This document shows, piece by piece, positions 1 to 6,175 of a stretch of DNA of 9,317 nucleotides. Source of the stretch: CAINVV01 sp037440345 (GTDB lineage Bacteria > Bacteroidota > Bacteroidia > Bacteroidales > Prolixibacteraceae). The position numbers and the translations under genes were made by a program. Where the stretch lies: contig JBBIUJ010000157.1 of assembly GCA_037440345.1 (NCBI GenBank), positions 1 to 9,317 of the forward strand, in the 5' to 3' direction. Position 1 is the first letter of the stretch. The number at the start of each line of letters is the position of its first letter. The notes under the pieces are model-generated. The model searched no databases, was not told where the DNA came from, and was given only the letters and a program-made list of their open reading frames with translations.

Positions 1-3
1 ATT

Positions 4-31
4 ATGAGAATTGAGATATGAGACATGAGAT
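4..31. repeat. 7-bp tandem repeat (WTGAGAN x4)
   Basis: Four consecutive 7-bp units, ATGAGAA, TTGAGAT, ATGAGAC and ATGAGAT, place the word TGAGA at 5, 12, 19 and 26, exactly seven bases apart. A decayed fifth unit may follow at 32-38. The array may extend left of the window. It is noncoding and lies upstream of the promoter-like element of the first gene. I assign no function; slippage-generated spacer DNA is the simplest reading. Confidence 0.75.
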
Positions 32-61
32 ATAAGTTAATCCAGATCAAAGCGAAGTACT

Positions 62-99
62 TTAGTCACTTTAGTTCACTCTAGTCACTTTAGCTCACT
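62..99. repeat. 19-bp tandem repeat, itself made of TAG(T)TCAC-like half units
   Basis: Bases 62-80 and 81-99 are two adjacent 19-bp copies that differ at two positions. Each copy splits into two similar 9-10-bp words (TAGTCACTT and TAGTTCACT or TAGCTCACT), so the array can be read as four degenerate half units. It lies 29 bp upstream of the promoter-like TAACTTTG of the NAD(P)HX repair gene. Similar TAGTCAC/TAGTTCAC strings occur, as I recall, as spacer DNA in other Bacteroidota genomes. A regulatory role is possible but not shown. Confidence 0.7.
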
Positions 100-127
100 C
101 CCCTGAAAAGAAACCAAATAATTCACC

Positions 128-135
128 TAACTTTG
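128..135 (+). promoter_or_regulatory. Candidate -7 promoter element TAACTTTG
   Basis: This is an exact match to the Bacteroidota primary sigma consensus TAnnTTTG. The expected upstream TTG is only approximated by CTG at 103-105, with a 22-bp spacer. Initiation about seven bases downstream would give a 5' leader of roughly 20-25 nt before the ATG at 165, which is typical. The weak -33 part keeps confidence moderate. Confidence 0.45.
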
Positions 136-164
136 GGAAAGGTAAAACTTTGAATAATTAATTC

Positions 165-1679
165 ATGAAAATCTTTTCCCGAGAGCAAATATCTTTGATT
201 GACAGGCAAACCAGGGTTTTGGAGCCAATTTCGGAGATTGATTTGATGGAGAGGGCTTCGGTTGCACTGGCCGGTTGGATTCAGGCAAGTTACCCTGTCA
301 AAACCCGAATTGCAATCCTAGCTGGGCCCGGGAACAATGGAGGAGACGCCCTGGCAGTGGCAAGAATTTTAACATCCATGCGCTTTTCGGTTTCTGTTTA
401 CCTTCCTGCATTGGGTCGTCAGCGTTCGGAAGCTTGCATGGTCAATCTGGAAAGGTTGAAAGGGTTTCCGGAGATTGCTGTCATAGCTATCGAAGAAAGT
501 TCAGGTTTTCAGGATTTATCAAATTTCGATCTGTTGCTGGACGGACTCTACGGCGCAGGATTGAACCGCCCTTTGGAAGGATTTGCCTCGCGGGTAATTG
601 AGTGGATAAATGATTCGGGTGTGGAGGTAGTTTCGATTGATCTGCCCTCAGGACTTCTTTGTGACGAAAACCAATACAATACCGGCTCCATTGTTCGGGC
701 AGACTATACTCTTACCCTTGAATTCCCTAAACTTTCGCTGTTTTTCGCTGAGAATGAACAATATTTTGGTAATTGGGTAGTTGTTCCGTTCGGTTTAAAC
801 GCAAAGGTGATGGAGGAAATCAGCTCCCGTCGCTATTTCATGGAGCAAAAAATGGTTGCCGCTCTTCATAAAAAGAGAACCAAATTTTCCCACAAGGGTA
901 GTTACGGTCATGGATTGTTGCTCTCGGGAAGCGCAGGCAAAACCGGAGCCGCGCAACTGGCCGCAAAAGGGGCCTTACGGGCGGGACTTGGATTGCTGAC
1001 GGTACATCTTCCTGAGCCTGCAGCCAATTTTCTACAGATTGCCTTACCTGAAGCCATGACCAGTTTGGATTCCGGAAAAGAGATGATTACCGAACTTCCT
1101 GATCTTTCCAAATACACTGCCATTGCCGCCGGTCCGGGGATTGGTACGAACACATTGACTCAAATGGTTGTCAAGATGTTGATCGATCAGACGGTTGTTC
1201 CACTTGTTCTTGATGCGGATGCATTGAATATTCTGGCTGCTAACCCATCCTGGATAAAACTTCTTCCACCCAATACCATTCTTACACCCCATCCGGCCGA
1301 GTTTGACCGCCTGTCGGGGATTGTCCTGAAATCGGAAGAGGAGCGGTTGCAGATCGCTGAACAGTTTGCGGCCAGTTATGGTGTCATAGTGATCCTGAAG
1401 GGCGCCTATACCCGAATCGTGCTTCCTGACGGGAGCGTCTACTTTAACTCTTCAGGAAATCCTGGAATGGCAACTGCCGGCAGTGGCGATGTCCTGACAG
1501 GGATCCTTCTCGGCTTGCTCTGTCAGGGGTACACACCGTCAGAGGCGGCTATATTGGGAGTATTCTTGCATGGCAGGTCCGCCGACTTGCGGGTGGCAGC
1601 CTCTTCGGAAGAATCACTGCTTGCCGGCGAAATTGCAGACCATATGGGCGAAGCCTTTGCTTCATTAAAATGGGGGTAG
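165..1679 (+). CDS. nnr: Bifunctional NAD(P)H-hydrate epimerase / ADP-dependent NAD(P)H-hydrate dehydratase
   Basis: This cytosolic metabolite-repair enzyme acts on hydrated NAD(P)H (NAD(P)HX), which forms spontaneously or as a GAPDH side product. The N-terminal YjeF domain interconverts R and S epimers; the C-terminal ribokinase-like domain dehydrates the S form using ADP. Epimerase signatures are AGPGNNGGD (53-61), DGLYGAGLNRP (126-136) and SIDLPSG (157-163). Dehydratase signatures are KGSYGHG (244-250) with the glycine/alanine-rich stretch after it, AAGPGIGTN (321-329), LDADALN (349-355), LTPHPAEF (373-380) and the nucleotide/catalytic loop ending AGSGDVLTGI (438-447), where D442 is the likely catalytic acid. 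At 504 residues it is full length for the fused bacterial form. The ATG at 165 begins the usual MKIFSREQ-type N-terminus and follows a TAnnTTTG element. It appears to be monocistronic, because 209 noncoding bases follow. Confidence 0.97.
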   Translation: MKIFSREQISLIDRQTRVLEPISEIDLMERASVALAGWIQASYPVKTRIAILAGPGNNGGDALAVARILTSMRFSVSVYLPALGRQRSEACMVNLERLKGFPEIAVIAIEESSGFQDLSNFDLLLDGLYGAGLNRPLEGFASRVIEWINDSGVEVVSIDLPSGLLCDENQYNTGSIVRADYTLTLEFPKLSLFFAENEQYFGNWVVVPFGLNAKVMEEISSRRYFMEQKMVAALHKKRTKFSHKGSYGHGLLLSGSAGKTGAAQLAAKGALRAGLGLLTVHLPEPAANFLQIALPEAMTSLDSGKEMITELPDLSKYTAIAAGPGIGTNTLTQMVVKMLIDQTVVPLVLDADALNILAANPSWIKLLPPNTILTPHPAEFDRLSGIVLKSEEERLQIAEQFAASYGVIVILKGAYTRIVLPDGSVYFNSSGNPGMATAGSGDVLTGILLGLLCQGYTPSEAAILGVFLHGRSADLRVAASSEESLLAGEIADHMGEAFASLKWG

Positions 1680-1751
1680 GCTTTGAGATACCAAAAAAAA
1701 CAGGCAAATTTGGTGGGTTCTATTCAATTCAATTTCCGGTTGAACCTTAGT

Positions 1752-1833
1752 CTCCTTTGTGTGGTAATTAGTGATCTTTGTGGTTAAGTTTTATAAATTT
1801 ACCACCAAGTTCACAAAGGAAAGCACAAAGGAC
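1752..1833. repeat. Imperfect inverted repeat of CTTTGTGG-type words
   Basis: The left arm (1752-1788) contains CCTTTGTG and then ATCTTTGTGGTTAA. The right arm (1798-1833) contains ACCACCAAGTTCACAAAGGA and then GCACAAAGGAC, which is close to the reverse complement. Aligned, the outer CCTTTGTG pairs perfectly over 8 bp and the inner 20-bp blocks agree at about 16 positions. The blocks flank an AT-rich centre (GTTTTATAAA). The CACAAAGG/CCTTTGTG vocabulary resembles short dispersed intergenic palindromes that I recall from many bacterial genomes, so this may be a decayed copy of a non-autonomous element. It occupies most of the 209-bp gap between the first two genes. Confidence 0.6.
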
Positions 1834-1888
1834 ACTATCAGATTTGACCGATACATAGAAATAACTATAATTTATAAAACAACTAAAA

Positions 1889-2992
1889 ATGAGAATTTTA
1901 ACTGCATTGCTGCTGGTTGCAGTTCTGGTTGCCTCCAATCTGAGTCTGTCGGCCAAAGAGGATAAAAAGAAACCCGCCAACGAGTTGGCCGCGTTTGCCG
2001 GAGGAGTGGTTTATTCACTTCCCCGTACGGGCATTCGCATCGAGGTGGAGGTTGTGCAGGAGCAATTGGTTCATGGACCCTATTTTGCTTATGCGCAGAA
2101 GTATTTGGGAATCAACAATGCAGCGAAAGTTGATGAGGAGAACTGGACCATCACAAACATTGGTATGGAATCCTATGGGGAACCTGACCCGAACGCGGTT
2201 TACAGGGCTACCGGAAGCATCGCAACCCTTCTGAGTTTAACCGATGATGGGGTGTTAATTGGAATTAACAGTGAAGTAAAGCAAGCCGAAAGTAAACTAA
2301 TCACCAACGTATTTCCGCTTAGGCAGGCCATTCCGGACAATATTTGGAGTGACGTATCCATGCACTCTTTTCTAAGTGAAAAGGACACCACAAAAAGGGC
2401 CGGAAGCAATTTCAAATCTTTTGAAGAGAAAGCGGCGGAGGCTGCCTATGATATTCTGAAACTTAGAAAGAGAAAAGCCCTAACCCTCGCTGCCAAATAT
2501 GACAAACTTCCTCCCGACGGGGAAGCCTACAAAGTGATGGTAGCCGAACTGGACAAAATCATTGACAATTACCTCTCACTTTTTATAGGGAAAACCATAA
2601 CAAAAAAGTACAAACAATCTTTCAATGTCGTTCCGGATGGAAAGAGTGGAAAAGGTCTTGTTGCTTTTCGGTTTTCGCCAAATGCCGGGGTTTTACCGGA
2701 AAGTAACGTATCCGGGAAGCCCATTATGCTTGAGATTGAACCCAATACCGAGTTGAAACAAAAGATTGATGCAACAGGTGCCGGCGAAGCTACATCGAAA
2801 GGAATCTATTACAGAGTACCTGTTTTGGCACAGGTCCGTCTGCTAAATGGGAGTGATGTTTTGGCCCAGGCAAAAATTGCGGTTGCCCAGTACGGAACTG
2901 TTACTGCCTTGCCAGATGGATTGCTCAATGGTGAATATTCCATACAGTTTCATCCGGCAACTGGAGCGATCAGTAAAATTGGCACCAATTGA
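1889..2992 (+). CDS. Exported DUF4831 family protein, function unknown
   Basis: This 367-residue protein has a signal peptide at about 1-22 (hydrophobic TALLLVAVLVA followed by SLSLSA and a charged KEDKKK stretch), so it should act in the periplasm or at the envelope. No lipobox cysteine is seen. Features that made me call DUF4831 are VVYSLPRTGIRIEVEV (40-55), the nearby HGPYFAYAQKYLGI (62-75) and the segment YDKLPPDGEAY (204-214). The last is followed by an acidic helix ending in NYLSLFIGKT (227-236). The C-terminal third is beta-rich, with GIYYRVPV (305-312) and a QYGTVTALP stretch (334-342). The family has no established activity, and I infer none. The ATG at 1889 is chosen because the signal peptide starts there and an A-rich leader (AACTAAAA) precedes it. 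It has its own 174-209 bp gaps on both sides, so it is probably transcribed alone. Confidence 0.85.
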   Translation: MRILTALLLVAVLVASNLSLSAKEDKKKPANELAAFAGGVVYSLPRTGIRIEVEVVQEQLVHGPYFAYAQKYLGINNAAKVDEENWTITNIGMESYGEPDPNAVYRATGSIATLLSLTDDGVLIGINSEVKQAESKLITNVFPLRQAIPDNIWSDVSMHSFLSEKDTTKRAGSNFKSFEEKAAEAAYDILKLRKRKALTLAAKYDKLPPDGEAYKVMVAELDKIIDNYLSLFIGKTITKKYKQSFNVVPDGKSGKGLVAFRFSPNAGVLPESNVSGKPIMLEIEPNTELKQKIDATGAGEATSKGIYYRVPVLAQVRLLNGSDVLAQAKIAVAQYGTVTALPDGLLNGEYSIQFHPATGAISKIGTN

Positions 2993-3166
2993 AACCTCAT
3001 TTTCCCGGTTTGGACGGTTCACAAAAGATGCAAAAACTCATAATTCCTAATCGGAAACTCTTTTATATTGCAGGGCTTTTTTACGGGAACGACCACACTG
3101 ACAATTGATCATCATCGTGAAAAACTGGAACATTATTCATTTTATAAACTTGCTTACCTTTTAAAA

Positions 3167-4570
3167 ATGCAGCAAATTAAAAAATCGCTTCGCGACTCGA
3201 AATCAGCCCGTTGGCTGGTGCTTGTACTTGTTTCGTTCACTATGATGTGTATGTATTACCTTACCGATGCCATGGCTCCTTTGCAGGAAAGATTACAGGC
3301 AGGACTGTCATGGACGGCTTCCGACTACGGCTTCTTTACAAGTGGTTACGGCTGGTTCAATGTCTTTCTCCTCATGCTGGTTTTCAGTGGAATGATATTG
3401 GATAAGATGGGGGTCCGCTTTACCGGAATTTTGGCGATCGGCATCATGCTGACCGGCGGTTTTATCAAATACTGGGCTATTTCGGGACATATACAGGGCA
3501 TGTACGAGTTGACGATCTTTTCGTGGCAAGTCATTGCCCCTTCTGCTAAATCAGCGGTGGTGGCGGGATTCGGCTTTGCTGTTTTTGGGGTGGGATGTGA
3601 AATGTTCGGAATTGCAGCCAATAAAGCGGTTGTCCGCTGGTTCAGGGGAAAGGAGATGGCTTTGGCTATTGGACTGAATACTTCAACGGGTCGTATCGGA
3701 ACAGCCCTGGCGATGTTTACCCCCATTCCCCTGATTAAGTTGACCGGTGATCTCAGCGCCCCGGTCATCCTTTCACTCTTCCTGCTATGTCTTGGGCTGA
3801 TGGTGTTTATTCTATTTACCTTTATCGATCGCAGGCTCGACAGGGAAGAGGCTGATGCAGGTGTGGCCGCTGAAGAAGAATTCAAATTTGCCGATGTGCT
3901 TGAAATTGGAAGAAATCGTGCCTTTTGGTACATAACCGCGCTGTGTGTACTGTTTTATTCGGCCGTTTTCCCATTTATTAAATATGCCACCAACATGATT
4001 GTTCAGAAATTTGGGATTTCCGATTCATTTGCCGGCTATATTCCTGCACTGTTACCGTTCAGCGCTTTGTTGCTGACCCCGGTTTTTGGCAGTATGTTCG
4101 ATAAAAAGGGGAAAGGGGCAACCATCATGGTAATTGGATCGATCCTGTTGGTATGCGTGCATTTGCTGTTTTCAGTCCCTTCGTTAAATAGTTTTCCGGT
4201 AGCAATTGGTTTGGTAATGGTCTTGGGTATCGCTTTTTCAATGGTTCCCTCTGCCATGTGGCCATCTATTGCCAAGATTATTCCTGAAAATAAACTGGGG
4301 ACAGCTTATGCCCTAACATTCTGGGTACAAAACTGGGGTTTGATGGGCGTCCCTCTGCTTATTGGTGTTGTGCTCGACAAATATTGTGTGAGCGGTACCA
4401 TCGAAAAATTGGTTGATGGGAAGGTGCGGGTTGTTACTTTGTACAATTATACCATTCCGATGCTTATATTTGCCTGTTTTGGAGTCCTTGCCATTGTATT
4501 TTCATTTCTGTTAAAAGTTGAAGACCGTAGGAAAGGTTACGGTCTGGAATTGCCCAATGTCAAAAAATAG
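3167..4570 (+). CDS. MFS transporter of the MFSD1-like family, probable dipeptide carrier
   Basis: This 467-residue inner-membrane carrier has about 12 hydrophobic helices. MFS motif A appears twice, as GMILDKMGVR (75-84) and GSMFDKKGK (308-316). Several blocks match my memory of animal MFSD1: FGVGCE (140-145) with VRWFRGKE (156-163), SGRIG-like TGRIG (174-178), YSAVFPFI (264-271), and MWPSIAKIIPENKLGTAYAL (364-383) leading into VQNWGL (387-392). E145 and R176 lie 31 residues apart, as do E150 and R181 of MFSD1, which are reported to contact dipeptide termini. This comparison is from recall, not an alignment run. A long loop after helix 3 (about 103-128) seems extra. The ATG at 3167 is preferred over an in-frame TTG at 3068 because family similarity starts after it. 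The dipeptidase gene follows by 39 bp, supporting peptide transport. MFS membership is certain; the substrate is inferred. Confidence 0.9.
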   Translation: MQQIKKSLRDSKSARWLVLVLVSFTMMCMYYLTDAMAPLQERLQAGLSWTASDYGFFTSGYGWFNVFLLMLVFSGMILDKMGVRFTGILAIGIMLTGGFIKYWAISGHIQGMYELTIFSWQVIAPSAKSAVVAGFGFAVFGVGCEMFGIAANKAVVRWFRGKEMALAIGLNTSTGRIGTALAMFTPIPLIKLTGDLSAPVILSLFLLCLGLMVFILFTFIDRRLDREEADAGVAAEEEFKFADVLEIGRNRAFWYITALCVLFYSAVFPFIKYATNMIVQKFGISDSFAGYIPALLPFSALLLTPVFGSMFDKKGKGATIMVIGSILLVCVHLLFSVPSLNSFPVAIGLVMVLGIAFSMVPSAMWPSIAKIIPENKLGTAYALTFWVQNWGLMGVPLLIGVVLDKYCVSGTIEKLVDGKVRVVTLYNYTIPMLIFACFGVLAIVFSFLLKVEDRRKGYGLELPNVKK

Positions 4571-4609
4571 GTACGCTCTTTTAGTAAATTATTAAAATCA
4601 CAAATTGTT

Positions 4610-6070
4610 ATGAGCAAAGAAATAATCAACCTCGAACCCAAAGCGGTTTGGGAAAATTTTTATCAACTGACGCAGGTTCCGCGCCCTTCCAAGCACGAAG
4701 AGAAAATCCAGGATTTCATGGTAAAATATGGAAAATCACTTGGTTTGGAAACTGAAAAGGATGCAGTGGGCAATATTGTCATCCGCAAACCTGCGACTCC
4801 GGGTATGGAAAATAGAAAAGGTATCGTTATGCAGGGGCATCTCGACATGGTACCCCAGAAAAACAACGATACAAAACATGATTTTGAAAAAGATCCCATC
4901 GATGCCTGGATCGATGGCGAATGGGTGAAAGCCCGCGGCACAACCCTTGGGGCCGACAACGGAATGGGAGTAGCCGCTGCCATGGCTGTTTTAGCCTCCA
5001 AAACGCTTGTCCACGGACCCGTTGAGGCCCTCTTTACCTGCGACGAGGAGACAGGAATGACTGGCGCTTTTGGCCTTCAGGCCGGATGGTTGAAAGGGGA
5101 TATCCTGCTCAACATGGATTCTGAAGATGAAGGCGAACTCTATGTTGGATGTGCCGGTGGAGTGAATGGCAACATTGAGTTTGAATATGACGAAATGGTC
5201 GTTCCGAAAGGTTATTCATCCTATAAGCTGATAGTAAAAGGATTAAAAGGTGGGCATTCAGGATTGGACATCAACCTTGGTCGTGGTAATGCCAACAAAC
5301 TGATGGTTCGTTTTCTCAAACATGCCGTTCAGGAGATGGATGTCCGATTGGCTGAGATCAACGGAGGAGGTATGCGTAATGCGATCCCGCGTGAGTGCTA
5401 CGCGATAGTTGTGGTTCCCGCAGAATCTGTTGCCGATTTTCTTGCTGCAGTTACAAAATATGAGAATATCTTCAAAGCCGAGTTGAAGATTTCTGAGCCC
5501 AGTCTAAGTTTTGCTGCCGAAGAGTGCGCCAAACCAAAATCATTGATCGATGAAAGGGTGCAGGACGATATGATTGATTCTGTCTATGCTTGTCCCAATG
5601 GGATGATCCGATTGAGCGACAGCATGCCCGGACTCGTTGAAACATCTACAAACCTCGCTACCGTGAAGTCTGAAAATGGTGTGATATCTGTAAAATGCTT
5701 GTTGCGGAGTTCGGTCGATTCGGCCAAAGAAGATCTGTGTGAGCAGGTGGAAAGCGTATTCTCACTTGCAGGTGCAATGGTCAGGTTTGACGGAGGTTAT
5801 CCTGGTTGGAAACCAAACATGGATTCCGCTATTCTCAAACAGATGCAGAAAATATATGAGGATAAATTTGGGAAAGTACCGGAGGTCAAAGCCATCCATG
5901 CAGGATTGGAATGCGGAATTCTAGGGGCCAACTATCCCCATTGGGACATGATCTCTTTCGGGCCAACCATGCGTTTTCCCCACTCTCCGGACGAAAAGGT
6001 GAGTATTCCTACGGTGGCTAAATTTTGGGATTTTTTGGTGGAAACGCTAAAAAATGCGCCATTGAAATAA
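4610..6070 (+). CDS. pepD: Aminoacyl-histidine dipeptidase (PepD, M20 metallopeptidase)
   Basis: This cytosolic di-zinc dipeptidase hydrolyses Xaa-His and a range of other unblocked dipeptides, including beta-alanyl-histidine in characterised members. Its 486 residues match the usual PepD length. The metal site is complete: H77 and D79 in GHLDMV, bridging D116 in LGADNG, general base E146 and ligand E147 in CDEETG, D170 in NMDSEDEGE, and H458 in FPHSPDE. All are offset by three from the E. coli PepD residues as I remember them. The lid/dimerisation domain is inserted at about 185-390 and contains GGHSGLDINLGRGNAN (214-229). HAGLECG (430-436) is the usual C-terminal signature. The ATG at 4610 gives the standard N-terminus. 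No promoter-like element is visible in the 39-bp gap after the transporter, so the two genes are probably co-transcribed, ending at the terminator at 6089-6127. Confidence 0.97.
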   Translation: MSKEIINLEPKAVWENFYQLTQVPRPSKHEEKIQDFMVKYGKSLGLETEKDAVGNIVIRKPATPGMENRKGIVMQGHLDMVPQKNNDTKHDFEKDPIDAWIDGEWVKARGTTLGADNGMGVAAAMAVLASKTLVHGPVEALFTCDEETGMTGAFGLQAGWLKGDILLNMDSEDEGELYVGCAGGVNGNIEFEYDEMVVPKGYSSYKLIVKGLKGGHSGLDINLGRGNANKLMVRFLKHAVQEMDVRLAEINGGGMRNAIPRECYAIVVVPAESVADFLAAVTKYENIFKAELKISEPSLSFAAEECAKPKSLIDERVQDDMIDSVYACPNGMIRLSDSMPGLVETSTNLATVKSENGVISVKCLLRSSVDSAKEDLCEQVESVFSLAGAMVRFDGGYPGWKPNMDSAILKQMQKIYEDKFGKVPEVKAIHAGLECGILGANYPHWDMISFGPTMRFPHSPDEKVSIPTVAKFWDFLVETLKNAPLK

Positions 6071-6088
6071 CTTGATTTTAATGTATTT

Positions 6089-6127
6089 AATCCCGGTTCT
6101 GCGCCTAGTTGAACCGGGATTTTTTTT
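6089..6127 (+). terminator. Rho-independent terminator of the transporter-pepD unit
   Basis: A perfect 11-bp stem, AATCCCGGTTC (6089-6099) with GAACCGGGATT (6111-6121), encloses an 11-nt loop. The 3' arm runs into eight consecutive T (6120-6127). The stem is GC-rich at its core, and the T tract is only on the + strand side, so it works for rightward transcription. It starts 18 bp after the pepD stop and separates this unit from the regulator gene. Confidence 0.93.
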
Positions 6128-6140
6128 CGGAATAAATGGT

Positions 6141-6148
6141 TAAATTTG
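6141..6148 (+). promoter_or_regulatory. Candidate -7 promoter element TAAATTTG for the regulator gene
   Basis: This is an exact TAnnTTTG match placed directly after the terminator. There is no clear TTG at the -33 position; that zone is the terminator's T tract. Predicted initiation near 6154-6156 lies downstream of the TTG (6146) and ATG (6149) codons. It therefore favours the ATG pair at 6176/6179 as the real start, with a leader of about 20-25 nt. The lack of a -33 match could mean weak or activated expression. Confidence 0.5.
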
Positions 6149-6175
6149 ATGGGTAGGATTCATATTAATAAAGCA

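Noticed and set aside
1839..1846. CAGATTTG as a -7 element for the DUF4831 gene.
   Set aside because: It has one mismatch at the conserved first T and no TTG at a suitable distance upstream. The real promoter of this gene is not evident.
2977..2990. Palindrome AATTGG-CA-CCAATT overlapping the end of the DUF4831 gene.
   Set aside because: It lies within the last codons, has a two-base loop and no T run. It is most simply a product of the coding sequence.
3145..3152. TAAACTTG as a -7 element for the transporter gene.
   Set aside because: It has one mismatch and lacks a -33 partner, and predicted initiation would leave only about 8 nt before the ATG at 3167.
3068..3166. N-terminal extension of the MFS transporter from a TTG codon at 3068 (33 extra residues).
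   Set aside because: The added stretch is polar, with several histidines, and unlike the family. It would need a TTG start, while the ATG at 3167 follows an A-rich leader and precedes the recognisable N-terminus.
3346..3933. A 195-codon open frame on the - strand inside the transporter gene.
   Set aside because: It lies antisense to a well-supported membrane protein, has no recognisable motif, and its serine/proline/isoleucine-rich composition is what the reverse strand of such a gene produces.
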